From: an uncultured Lachnospiraceae bacterium
Lineage (GTDB): Bacteria; Bacillota; Clostridia; Lachnospirales; Lachnospiraceae
Length of the DNA: 64,000 bases
Assembly: GCA_910578795.1 (NCBI GenBank)
Contig: CAJTSD010000010.1
Span: 1-64,000, forward strand
Reading direction: 5' to 3'
The position numbers were made by a program, and so were the translations under genes. Below, piece by piece: positions 1-7,932 of this stretch. Position 1 is the stretch's first letter; every line of letters begins with the position of its first letter. The notes under the pieces are model-generated. The model made no database searches, was not told where the DNA came from, and saw nothing but the letters and a program-made list of their open reading frames with translations.

Positions 1-174
1 GATGGTGATATAATGGAAGTTGAACTTGTATTGTCAAACTATAAGTATAACAACGAAGACCGAAACGAATTTATCCATGCTTTTGATGTAGACGCGCTTT
101 CTGACAGGCAGGTTGAAAGTGGCATTCGGAAAGGGTGGGCACGCACTTTGGATAAAGTCGGTGAATGGAAATAA
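1..174 (+). CDS. C-terminal fragment of an unrecognised protein
   Basis: An open frame enters from the left edge and stops with TAA at 172-174, leaving 57 visible residues. The tail contains SGIRKGWARTLDKVGEWK, which resembles the closing helix of AHSA1/SRPBCC-type proteins (GW..L..L), but the piece is too short to assign. An internal ATG at 13 has no Shine-Dalgarno sequence in view, so the true start probably lies left of the window. A terminator follows. The fragment lies on the far side of a tRNA remnant, so it may belong to an integrated element. Confidence 0.5.
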   Translation, partial: DGDIMEVELVLSNYKYNNEDRNEFIHAFDVDALSDRQVESGIRKGWARTLDKVGEWK

Positions 175-219
175 GTAAGTATATCATTAAAAAGAAAACT
201 GAATAAACAGCTTAAAATT

Positions 220-258
220 AAAAGAACACGTATCCGCTTTGGGTAGGTGTTCTTTTAT
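220..258 (+). terminator. Rho-independent terminator
   Basis: The arms AAAAGAACAC (220-229) and GTGTTCTTTT (247-256) pair perfectly around a 17-nt loop. The right arm ends in a T-rich tail. It closes the partial gene at the left edge. Confidence 0.75.
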
Positions 259-280
259 TTATCTGAAAGGAGGGAACAGA

Positions 281-352
281 ATGGAAATAGGCATTTTTCT
301 ACTACGTGTGTTAATCTTTATATTAGAAGAAAGTATTTCAAACGACAAATAA
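281..352 (+). CDS. Hydrophobic 23-residue micropeptide
   Basis: ATG at 281 follows a strong ribosome site (AAAGGAGGGAAC, about 8 nt upstream) and TAA ends the frame at 350-352. The peptide has one hydrophobic stretch (IFLLRVLIFIL) and a short polar tail (EESISNDK), so it would span or insert in the membrane. A terminator hairpin begins at the stop codon, so site, frame and terminator form a complete unit. Peptides of this size and shape include type I toxins and small membrane regulators. No family was recognised and no antisense promoter is obvious. Confidence 0.4.
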   Translation: MEIGIFLLRVLIFILEESISNDK

Positions 353-387
353 TCATAGTATTTATATAGAATAACTATGATTATTTT
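347..387 (+). terminator. Hairpin terminator of the micropeptide gene
   Basis: AAATAATCATAGT (347-359) pairs with ACTATGATTATTT (374-386) around a 14-nt AT-rich loop, with T residues at its end. It overlaps the stop codon of the small gene at 281. Confidence 0.65.
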
Positions 388-448
388 GAGTATTGATTAT
401 TTTCCAATAAAAGGATATAATAACTGAAGCAATAAAAGGTTAGAAATA

Positions 449-500
449 TGACAGCAATTTTGACAGCAATAGTGACAGCATTTATTAGCATAAGACAGCA
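449..500 (+). repeat. Phased TGACAGCA direct repeats
   Basis: TGACAGCA starts at 449, 461 and 473, exactly 12 bp apart, and a fourth near-copy (AGACAGCA) starts at 493. Such short direct repeats near an element end often bind a recombinase or accessory protein. The stretch 388-590 is otherwise AT-rich and has no gene I can support. Confidence 0.6.
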
Positions 501-594
501 TTATTTAATATAAAATAATAATGTTCAGTAGAGTATTTAATACTCAAAAACAACGGAAAACATGGAAAAAACGGCAATCTGTATATTTAGGTTC

Positions 595-633
595 CAGTGG
601 GCGACCGTGCAGGTTCGACTCCTGTTATCCGCA
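595..633 (+). other. 3' fragment of a tRNA, probable attachment-site remnant
   Basis: The T arm GCAGG-TTCGACT-CCTGT (609-625) is followed by a 3' acceptor strand TATCCGC (626-632) and discriminator A. No matching 5' half (GCGGATA...) or anticodon arm is found upstream. A lone tRNA 3' end is what remains where an element integrated into a tRNA gene. The element would then lie left of here, with 1-590 as its end. Confidence 0.6.
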
Positions 634-754
634 TGGAATAGGGATATTAGGATAGATATTGTCTTAATATCCTTATTTTGCGGTTAAACGGGTTTGCTTT
701 TCGTTGTTAAGAATATAGAAATTTATGATACAGCAATTAAGAGAGGAAAAGAAA

Positions 755-1228
755 ATGTCAATCGAGAAAGTGAAAGTATATTTCAAGAAATATGGGATGG
801 AAAAAAATATTCAGGAATTTGCTGTGTCAAGTGCAACGGTGGAGCTTGCGGCTGCGGCGCTGCATTGTGCGCCGCAGAGAATTGCGAAGACGCTCTCTTT
901 TATGGTGGATGGTCATGCGGTGTTGATTGTAGCTGCCGGAGATGCCAAAATTGACAATCACAAATACAAGGTGCAGTTTGGCACCAAGGCAAAGATGCTC
1001 TCGCCGCAGGAGGTGGAACTGATGGTTGGACATGCCGTAGGCGGTGTCTGTCCGTTTGCGGTAAATGAGGGTGTGACGGTTTACCTGGATGTGTCGCTGA
1101 AGCGGTTTGAAACAGTTTTTCCCGCCTGTGGAAGTGCAAACAGTGCGATTGAACTTACGATTCCGAAGCTGGAGGAATATTCCGGTTTTGTCAAGTGGGT
1201 GGATGTCTGCAAAGGTTATGAGGCGTGA
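755..1228 (+). CDS. YbaK/EbsC family aminoacyl-tRNA deacylase
   Basis: The 157-residue protein has the features of the YbaK/ProX editing fold: KTLSFMVDG near the N-terminus, the basic KAKMLSPQEVELMVGHAVGGVCPF block, and a C-terminal CGSANSAIELT segment. Relatives hydrolyse mischarged Cys-tRNA(Pro) or Ala-tRNA(Pro) in the cytoplasm. I chose the ATG at 755, preceded by GAGAGGAAAAG, over an in-frame ATG at 725 that lacks a good site. A second small gene follows 35 bases later. The tRNA substrate cannot be told from sequence. Confidence 0.88.
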   Translation: MSIEKVKVYFKKYGMEKNIQEFAVSSATVELAAAALHCAPQRIAKTLSFMVDGHAVLIVAAGDAKIDNHKYKVQFGTKAKMLSPQEVELMVGHAVGGVCPFAVNEGVTVYLDVSLKRFETVFPACGSANSAIELTIPKLEEYSGFVKWVDVCKGYEA

Positions 1229-1263
1229 TATGTTCTGGCATTGGAACAAAGAGAGGTGCAGTA

Positions 1264-1482
1264 GTGGGATTGTTTATTAAAAAGACGGAAAAGATTGCAT
1301 ATGATGTAGAGAATCAAAAGCCGGTGTTGCGGTGCAGTATTTGCACCGGGGAACAGGTGGCGGGGTTTCAGAATGTTCATACGGGAGGTTTTGAGGAAGT
1401 AATGCTGGTAAGAAATGCCACAGAGATTGAAACCTTTAAAAAACGGTATGGGATTGTTGGGGAACTCACAAAGATTTATTAA
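1264..1482 (+). CDS. Small conserved Firmicutes protein with a CSICTGE motif
   Basis: This 72-residue protein starts at GTG 1264 behind an AGAGAGG ribosome site. Its hallmark is RCSICTGEQVAGF (two Cys spaced C-x2-C) followed by a HTGGFEEVMLV stretch. Proteins of this type are widespread in Clostridia and are sometimes labelled aspartate dehydrogenase, which is implausible at this size. The Cys pair could hold a metal, but there is no second pair. It probably shares a transcript with the upstream deacylase and ends at the terminator at 1506. Function unknown. Confidence 0.65.
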   Translation: MGLFIKKTEKIAYDVENQKPVLRCSICTGEQVAGFQNVHTGGFEEVMLVRNATEIETFKKRYGIVGELTKIY

Positions 1483-1505
1483 AAGAATTGATAAACGAAC
1501 AGAAC

Positions 1506-1548
1506 CGCTTATCCTTTGTGAAAAGCTCACATAGGATAGGCGTTTTTT
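1506..1548 (+). terminator. Rho-independent terminator
   Basis: A long stem (CGCTTATCC with GGATAGGCG, with extra GTG/CAC pairing inside) is followed by TTTTTT. It closes the two-gene unit starting at 755. Confidence 0.8.
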
Positions 1549-1597
1549 GTATGGTAAAAATGGAAAATAATTGAAACAGATATTTTTTTAATTCTGA

Positions 1598-1626
1598 TTG
1601 CGTATTTAATGAGAATTGGGTATGAT
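1598..1626 (+). promoter_or_regulatory. Candidate sigma-A promoter P1 of the sensor kinase
   Basis: TTGCGT (1598-1603) and TATGAT (1621-1626) are separated by 17 bp. The site lies about 155 bases before the kinase start, in an otherwise gene-free stretch. Confidence 0.4.
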
Positions 1627-1670
1627 GAAAACAAGACATTTTCAGTGTATGAAATGGACTAAGGCAATGA

Positions 1671-1699
1671 TTGATTTTTAGATATACCAGTAGTATAAT
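1671..1699 (+). promoter_or_regulatory. Candidate sigma-A promoter P2 of the sensor kinase
   Basis: TTGATT (1671-1676), a 17-bp spacer and a perfect TATAAT (1694-1699) lie about 80 bases before the kinase ATG. This is the better of the two candidates. Confidence 0.55.
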
Positions 1700-1780
1700 G
1701 ATGTTAAATATCGTTTTCGTAATGACGGAAATACCGACTGATACGAAGAAGATGTACTGATTGAGGAGGAAGTTTTATAA

Positions 1781-4700
1781 ATGAAAGGAAAGAAATCGTT
1801 ACAGGAGGTTATATCCGTTATTGTTCTTTTGATTGCGATTGTTATTTTATTCCAGTGGTATACAATACAAAACAAGGTTCGGATCGAAGAGCGAAATAAA
1901 AACTATGCGGCAGATTCCGCGTGGCAGATGGCAGTTAAGATTAATGAAGAATTAAATAATGCGCTGGATTTAATAAAGACGTATACGTATTTTATAGGAG
2001 AAAGGCTGACGGAACCGTCGGTCAGTCCGCAGATTATCCGGGATTTGGAAGAAAACTCAATGTTTGACGCCTGTATTTTTACAGATATAAACGGTCGCAA
2101 TTTTGCTTCTGACGGACGGACTTCGGAGGCGGATAAACATACATATTATATTAATGGCATGAAAGGGGAAAGCGGAATTACAGTTGTATTTGATTCCGAC
2201 TTTTTTGATGAAACAATGGTCAGCTTTTATGCCCCCGTGCGTTATCAGGGGGAAATTATCGGTGTGCTGCGCGGTACGTATTTAGCGGAAGAGTATTTGA
2301 AGGATATGCTTGCTACGACGTATTTTGGTGAGGCGGCGGATGTGTATTTATGTATGCCGGATGCCAAAATTGTTGCGAGCTCCAACGGCATGGAAAGTGA
2401 TGACAATCTTTTGGAAATGCTGACAAAAAACGGTGTGATTGATACGGAAACGGCAAGGGAAGTGGGAGAAGCCTTTACAAATGACACAACGGGAGCGTTT
2501 ATCTGTTCTTCAGAGAGCAAGACGGATAACATCTGTGTCGTATCGCTTCCGGACAGTAAGTATTTTTTGGTACAGACCTTTCCGAAAAGTGTAACTCAAT
2601 GGATGATTCGGGACGAAAATATTGTCGGCATTCAATTGGAAGCAATGCTGATTGCGCTGTTTGCTATTTATGTCATAATTTTGGTGATTCGTGCCGGACG
2701 TGAAAAGAAGCTGCTGAAAGTGGAAAACAGGGAAATGGGATACATTATCAGCGGTGTCAGTACCTTATTCCCGCGTTTTGCGATGGCTGATTTTGAAGAG
2801 GATACCTATCAGTATTTGTCAGGAACAAGACCTGAGGATGCGAATCTTGCGGTTAAGGGGGATTACGAAAATTTACGGAAGTATTTAAGTTCCATTCAGA
2901 AAGATGAGAGTGAGCGTGAGGAATTTGCGAAACAGATCCATCGGGATGCAATTGTTGAGGCGCTTGCAAAGCATAGTGACTTGCGCTTTGAATGTCATGT
3001 AATGCGTGACGGACGTTTGGAGTGGGAGCATATGAATATTATCTGTTTGGAGCGCAAAGAGGGCAGGGCGGTCAAGGTTCTTATTATCCGGCAGAATATT
3101 ACGGAAGTTAAGGAAAAAGAATTGCGTATTCAGGCGGAAATGGCGCTTGCGGCTCGCAAGGAACGTCAGTACCGTATTGCGATTACGTCCAATGCATTTT
3201 GTACGTATGAATTTAATCTGACGCAGGATTGGATTGAAAATGATATTGTATGTGAGATTGACGGACAGGAAATATCGCTTTTGGAGAGAGCCGGACTAAA
3301 AGCGCCGTGTAAAGCGTCTGAGTGTTTTGAGAAATGGAAGTCATTTGTGCTGGAGGAATCCGAAGAAGACTATAGAAGTGTCGTCAATATTGCACATTTA
3401 AAGGAACGCTTCGAGCAAGGAGATGCGGAAGTGGATGTGGATTATTGGGCGAATATTTCCGAGGACGAACAAACGTGTGTTCGCCAATCCTTTATTATGA
3501 CAAAGGATTACGATACGGATGACATTATGGTTATGGTTGTATCCAAGGAGATTACGGAACAGGTGCAAAAGCAGCGGGAGCAGACACAGGCATTGCAGGA
3601 TGCGCTGATGCAGGCACAGCATGCGAACAAGGCGAAAACAACGTTTCTTTCCAATATGTCGCATGATATCCGTACACCGATGAATGCAATTATCGGATTT
3701 GCGACAATTGCGGCAAGCCATATTGACAATAAGGATCAGGTGCGCGACTGCTTACAGAAAGTGCTCTCTTCCAGCAATCATTTGCTTAGTCTAATTAACG
3801 ATATTCTCGACATGAGCAGGATTGAGAGCGGAAGAGTGCAGATTAAAGAGCAGGAGTGTAATATCTCCGAGCTGATGCACAATCTTGTCAATATCATTCA
3901 GCCACAGGTGAAAGCAAAACAGTTAGAGCTGTTTATTGATACGTTTGAGGTTGCAAACGAGGATGTAATTGCGGATTCGCTGAAATTAAATCAGGTGTTT
4001 ATCAATCTCTTGAGTAATGCCGTAAAATATACGCCGGCAGGGGGAACGGTGACGTTCCGGATTATGCAGAAGACCACATTCCGTCACGGGTATGGCGATT
4101 ATGTGTTTATCATTAAGGATAACGGTATCGGCATGTCGCCGGAGTTTGTGCAGCATATCTTTGAGCCGTTTGAACGCGAGGTGACCGTTACGCAGTCCGG
4201 CATTCAGGGTACAGGACTTGGCATGGCGATCACGAAGAATATTGTTGAAATGATGAACGGTACGATTACCGTTGAGAGTGAGGCAGGAAAGGGAAGTACT
4301 TTTACGGTGGAGCTGACGCTGCAATTGCAGGATGTGGAAAAGAATGCAGAGCAGCTGCATGAGCTGCATGGTCTGCGTGCCTTGGTTGTGGACGACGATT
4401 TTAACGTGTGTGACAGTGTGAGCAAGATGCTGAAAAAGATTGGCATGCGCTCTGAGTGGACGACTTCTGGCAGAGAGGCGGCATATCGTGCAAAAATTGC
4501 GTATGAAGAGGGCGATTCGTACCATACTTATATTATAGACTGGCAAATGCCGGAACTTAGCGGCGTGGAAACGGCAAGAAAAATCCGTAAGATGGTTGGG
4601 GACGAGGCGCCGATTATTATTCTGACGGCGTATGACTGGACGGATATTGAGGATGAGGCAAAGGCTGCGGGGATTACGGCATTCTGTGCGAAACCATTGT

Positions 4701-5173
4701 TTATGTCTGATTTGAAGTCTGCGCTGCTTGCGGCAAATAATCTGACAGACAAGGACAGTGAGGCGGCCGCTTCATGGACGCTGGAAGATTTTGGCGGAAA
4801 GCGTGTTCTTTTGGTGGAGGATATTGAGTTAAACCGTGAGATTGCAGAAGTGATTTTGACGGAGGCAGGTTTTGTTGTAGAAACGGCGCCGGATGGAACG
4901 GATGCAGTTTCGATGGTGAGCAAGTCGGAAGAATATTATTACGATGTTATATTAATGGATGTGCAGATGCCGATTATGGATGGTTATGAGGCGACGAGAA
5001 CCATTCGAAGCATGCCTAGAAAGGATGTTAAAAATTTACCAATTATTGCCATGACGGCAAATGCATTGGAGGAGGATAAAGAGGCGGCGATTAAGAATGG
5101 GATGAATGCCCATATCGCAAAGCCGCTTGACATGGATATCTTTATTTCAGTGCTGCATCAGTTTCTTGATTAA
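1781..5173 (+). CDS. Hybrid sensor histidine kinase with two receiver domains
   Basis: The 1130-residue membrane kinase has a transmembrane helix at about 8-26, a roughly 250-residue extracellular region of Cache type, and a second helix at about 285-303. PAS-like cytoplasmic sequence follows. The dimerisation box NMSHDIRTPMN carries the phospho-acceptor His628. The ATPase has an N box (NQVFINLLSNAVKY), G1 (DNGIGM) and G2 (GTGLGMA). Two receivers follow: about 863-985 (VVDDD, DWQMP, CAKP) and about 1005-1128 (VVEDIELN-type acidic pocket, MDVQMP, AKP). It has no output domain, so signal must pass to another protein. ATG 1781 follows GAGGAGG. A paralogous kinase and a solute-binding lipoprotein follow. 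Confidence 0.93.
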   Translation: MKGKKSLQEVISVIVLLIAIVILFQWYTIQNKVRIEERNKNYAADSAWQMAVKINEELNNALDLIKTYTYFIGERLTEPSVSPQIIRDLEENSMFDACIFTDINGRNFASDGRTSEADKHTYYINGMKGESGITVVFDSDFFDETMVSFYAPVRYQGEIIGVLRGTYLAEEYLKDMLATTYFGEAADVYLCMPDAKIVASSNGMESDDNLLEMLTKNGVIDTETAREVGEAFTNDTTGAFICSSESKTDNICVVSLPDSKYFLVQTFPKSVTQWMIRDENIVGIQLEAMLIALFAIYVIILVIRAGREKKLLKVENREMGYIISGVSTLFPRFAMADFEEDTYQYLSGTRPEDANLAVKGDYENLRKYLSSIQKDESEREEFAKQIHRDAIVEALAKHSDLRFECHVMRDGRLEWEHMNIICLERKEGRAVKVLIIRQNITEVKEKELRIQAEMALAARKERQYRIAITSNAFCTYEFNLTQDWIENDIVCEIDGQEISLLERAGLKAPCKASECFEKWKSFVLEESEEDYRSVVNIAHLKERFEQGDAEVDVDYWANISEDEQTCVRQSFIMTKDYDTDDIMVMVVSKEITEQVQKQREQTQALQDALMQAQHANKAKTTFLSNMSHDIRTPMNAIIGFATIAASHIDNKDQVRDCLQKVLSSSNHLLSLINDILDMSRIESGRVQIKEQECNISELMHNLVNIIQPQVKAKQLELFIDTFEVANEDVIADSLKLNQVFINLLSNAVKYTPAGGTVTFRIMQKTTFRHGYGDYVFIIKDNGIGMSPEFVQHIFEPFEREVTVTQSGIQGTGLGMAITKNIVEMMNGTITVESEAGKGSTFTVELTLQLQDVEKNAEQLHELHGLRALVVDDDFNVCDSVSKMLKKIGMRSEWTTSGREAAYRAKIAYEEGDSYHTYIIDWQMPELSGVETARKIRKMVGDEAPIIILTAYDWTDIEDEAKAAGITAFCAKPLFMSDLKSALLAANNLTDKDSEAAASWTLEDFGGKRVLLVEDIELNREIAEVILTEAGFVVETAPDGTDAVSMVSKSEEYYYDVILMDVQMPIMDGYEATRTIRSMPRKDVKNLPIIAMTANALEEDKEAAIKNGMNAHIAKPLDMDIFISVLHQFLD

Positions 5174-5204
5174 AGATTAATCGTTTTTCTATTTCGACAG
5201 AATA

Positions 5205-5234
5205 TTGACACAAAATTTAAGAATAGAGTATAAT
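5205..5234 (+). promoter_or_regulatory. Near-consensus sigma-A promoter
   Basis: TTGACA (5205-5210), 18 bp, TATAAT (5229-5234). Transcription would begin at about 5241, the first base of a long hairpin. The promoter therefore drives either a short hairpin RNA or the leader of the second kinase. Confidence 0.75.
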
Positions 5235-5239
5235 AAAGT

Positions 5240-5300
5240 ATGCGGTTATATATTAGGAGAGTAGTAGGAACCGAAGATATATAACCGCATCATTTTTTTA
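5240..5300 (+). ncRNA. Promoter-proximal hairpin RNA or leader terminator with GGA-rich loop
   Basis: ATGCGGTTATATAT (5240-5253) pairs with ATATATAACCGCAT (5277-5290) and is followed by CATTTTTTT, so it is a strong intrinsic terminator. Because a near-consensus promoter ends six bases before it, the transcript would be about 60 nt, essentially one stem-loop. The loop contains two AGGA motifs, the type bound by CsrA. It may instead terminate the first kinase transcript, or act as a conditional attenuator for the second. Confidence 0.55.
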
Positions 5301-5348
5301 ACAAAATTGTATGATAAGCAGTAATTTTGCAGTGGAATGGTGATTCAT

Positions 5349-7928
5349 ATGAAAAGGAAACAGAAAAAAAACAGAGCGGACCAAGGAGTTTCCTTGCTTT
5401 TATCCATTATCTTGGTGTTTTGTATTTTAGGCGCGGTCGTTTTTTCGGTAGCACGGAAAATTTCGTTGGAGATGTCCGCATCGGCAATTCAGAATCTAAG
5501 CGAAAGCTTGGATTTGATTGAATGCACAATTGAGGCAATTTTAAATAAGGAAGCAGAGTTTCAGAAGCTTATGGCGCAGAAGGCTGCAGTGGCAGATAAT
5601 CCTAAGGAATACATAGCCTCTTACAGTAAAAATCAGACGATGGTAAAAATATCATTGATCCGTGCGGGGGAAACGGAGGGCATTTCCAACACGGGAGAAA
5701 CGTTTTCCGAGGAAGGGCTGGACTTTTCCGCAGGCGGAGCAATTGACGGGCTTTTGGTTTCCCGCTCTTATATGAACTATATGGGTACATGGGCATATAC
5801 AATGAAATGTCCGGTGGAAAAAGACGGGCAGGAAATCGGTGCGCTTTATGTTGAGTATGTATATGATTCGCTTGACAAATCTCTTCCAAATGGTTTTTAT
5901 GATGAGAAAGCAATGCTCTATATTATGGATGCCGAGAGCCAGCGGATGGTACTCAAACCAAAAGGAATGGGAGAGCGCAGCGCGGGGCATTTGAATTTGG
6001 AAGACTTTTTTAGGGCAAATGATATATTGGAGAACGACTTGCAGGCGGAAGTTTCCGATTGCGTAAAAAACGGAAAGAATATGATGTTCTATCATGATAT
6101 TCGGGGGAAAAGCTCCTTGATTTATATGTGGTCGGTTAATAACGGCACGATTTATCTGATTGGTTATGTGCCGATAGAGGCGATACAGCAGGAGGGGCGG
6201 ACGGTCAACCATAATATTTTTGTCGTTGTTGTTGTAATGCTGATTTCATTCTTTTTGTGCTGTCTTTTATATTACTTGAATCACAGGCAGCACAATAGGC
6301 TTAGAAAAGAACGGGAAGCGGAACGGGAAATTCACAACAGGCAGCTGGCGGAGGCGTTGCAGACAGCACAGGCGGCAAGCAATTCCAAAACGATGTTTTT
6401 ATCCAACATGTCACATGACATCCGTACGCCAATGAACGCGGTTTTGGGCTTTGCAACGTTGCTCGAAAAAGATGCGGAGAATCCCGAAAAGGTGCGGGAA
6501 TATACAAAAAAGATTATGGCATCGGGGCAGCATCTGCTAGGTCTGATTAACGATATTTTGGATGTTTCCAAGATTGAGAGCGGAAAAGTCGTGCTTGCGA
6601 TTGAGGAGTTTACGTTAAATGATTTGGTGTCATCCGTAGATGCCATTATCCGTCCGATGGCAAATGCAAAAGAACAGACATTCGAAATTGAGGTCACAAA
6701 TATTGCACATGAATATCTTCAGGGAGATGAAACAAGGATTAATCAAATCTTGCTGAATCTTCTTTCCAATGCCGTAAAATATACGCCGCAGGGAGGCAAT
6801 ATCTGGTTTCGAATCATCGGATTAAAGCAGCGTTCCAGCCAGTATGAGCATATCCGCATCGAGGTTGAGGATAACGGGTACGGCATGACGAAAGAGTACC
6901 TGGCGACTATTTTTGACGCGTTTACAAGAGCGGAAAACAGTACTACCAACAAGGTTCAGGGTACAGGTCTTGGCATGGCGATAACCAAAAACATCGTGGA
7001 ACTTATGGGCGGAACGATTGATGTGTCTAGCGAGGTCAATCAAGGAAGCCTTTTTCGGGTCGACTTGGAACTGCGCATTCCCCAGGAGCAAAAATACAAA
7101 CGCTTTTGGGAGGAAAGCGGCATTGCGCGTGTTTTGGCGGTGAGCGGCAATGCGGAGAGCGGAAAAAATATTCAGATGCTGATGAAAGACGTAGGGATTA
7201 CGGTCCATACGGCATTTGACAGGGAAGAGGCTATGTGTCTGGTTGCGGATTGTGGCCGCGGCAAAGAGGGATATGACGCTGTTTTGCTGGATTGGGATAC
7301 GCCGGAATGCAATGCTGTTTGGATTGCGGAAGAGATCAGGAAAACACTGCCGGATACCGTGCCGATTTTGTTTTTGACGGCGCGCGGATTTGAGGGAATG
7401 GAAGACGCTCTTTGCATAAAAAATACGGGGGCGCTTTCTAAACCGTTTTTTGTATCCGCGTTTGAGGAAAAAATTTCGCAAATGCAGGCAAAGAAAGACG
7501 GAGCAGTCCCGCAGGAGCCGGTTGAACATGAAAATCTTGAGGGAATGCGTTTTCTTGCTGCGGAGGACAATGAGATTAATGCGGAGATTTTGCGGGAAAT
7601 TTTGTCAATAGAAGGAGCAGACTGCGAGATTGTTGAAAACGGCAAGCTTGCCGTGGAGTGCTTTGAAGCTGCCGCGCAAGGGACGTTTGACGCGATTTTA
7701 ATGGATGTTCAGATGCCGGTGATGAACGGCTATGATGCGACAAGGGCAATCAGGGCGTTAAAACGTGAAGATGCCAAGGAAATACCGATTATTGCCATGA
7801 CGGCAAATGCGTTTGCGGAAGATGAAAAGGAGGCGCTTGCCGCCGGAATGAATATTCATTTGGCAAAGCCGATTGATATTACTTTATTAAGGAAAGTCAT
7901 AAAACAATGCGTGCATAGAAAGGAATAA
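5349..7928 (+). CDS. Hybrid sensor histidine kinase, one receiver degenerate
   Basis: A second membrane hybrid kinase of 859 residues, about 180 of them extracellular between helices at about 13-33 and 290-312. The box NMSHDIRTPMN holds His356. The ATPase shows N (NQILLNLLSNAVKY), DNGYGM and GTGLGMA. The first receiver (about 600-715) lacks the acidic pair (AVSGN where VVDDD is usual) but keeps the phospho-Asp in LLDWD and the LSKP lysine. The second (about 735-858) is complete (AAEDNEIN, MDVQMP). ATG 5349 has GGTG six bases upstream; an in-frame ATG at 5337 is an alternative. The lipoprotein gene starts four bases after the stop, so the pair is an operon. Confidence 0.92.
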   Translation: MKRKQKKNRADQGVSLLLSIILVFCILGAVVFSVARKISLEMSASAIQNLSESLDLIECTIEAILNKEAEFQKLMAQKAAVADNPKEYIASYSKNQTMVKISLIRAGETEGISNTGETFSEEGLDFSAGGAIDGLLVSRSYMNYMGTWAYTMKCPVEKDGQEIGALYVEYVYDSLDKSLPNGFYDEKAMLYIMDAESQRMVLKPKGMGERSAGHLNLEDFFRANDILENDLQAEVSDCVKNGKNMMFYHDIRGKSSLIYMWSVNNGTIYLIGYVPIEAIQQEGRTVNHNIFVVVVVMLISFFLCCLLYYLNHRQHNRLRKEREAEREIHNRQLAEALQTAQAASNSKTMFLSNMSHDIRTPMNAVLGFATLLEKDAENPEKVREYTKKIMASGQHLLGLINDILDVSKIESGKVVLAIEEFTLNDLVSSVDAIIRPMANAKEQTFEIEVTNIAHEYLQGDETRINQILLNLLSNAVKYTPQGGNIWFRIIGLKQRSSQYEHIRIEVEDNGYGMTKEYLATIFDAFTRAENSTTNKVQGTGLGMAITKNIVELMGGTIDVSSEVNQGSLFRVDLELRIPQEQKYKRFWEESGIARVLAVSGNAESGKNIQMLMKDVGITVHTAFDREEAMCLVADCGRGKEGYDAVLLDWDTPECNAVWIAEEIRKTLPDTVPILFLTARGFEGMEDALCIKNTGALSKPFFVSAFEEKISQMQAKKDGAVPQEPVEHENLEGMRFLAAEDNEINAEILREILSIEGADCEIVENGKLAVECFEAAAQGTFDAILMDVQMPVMNGYDATRAIRALKREDAKEIPIIAMTANAFAEDEKEALAAGMNIHLAKPIDITLLRKVIKQCVHRKE

Positions 7929-7932
7929 CAGA

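Noticed and set aside
595..633. A complete tRNA gene near 550-633
   Set aside because: Only the T arm and 3' acceptor strand are present. No D arm, anticodon arm or 5' acceptor partner can be formed from the bases upstream.
3986..4546. Long leftward frame inside the first sensor kinase
   Set aside because: It lies opposite conserved ATPase and receiver motifs and shows no domain. It is a by-product of codon bias.
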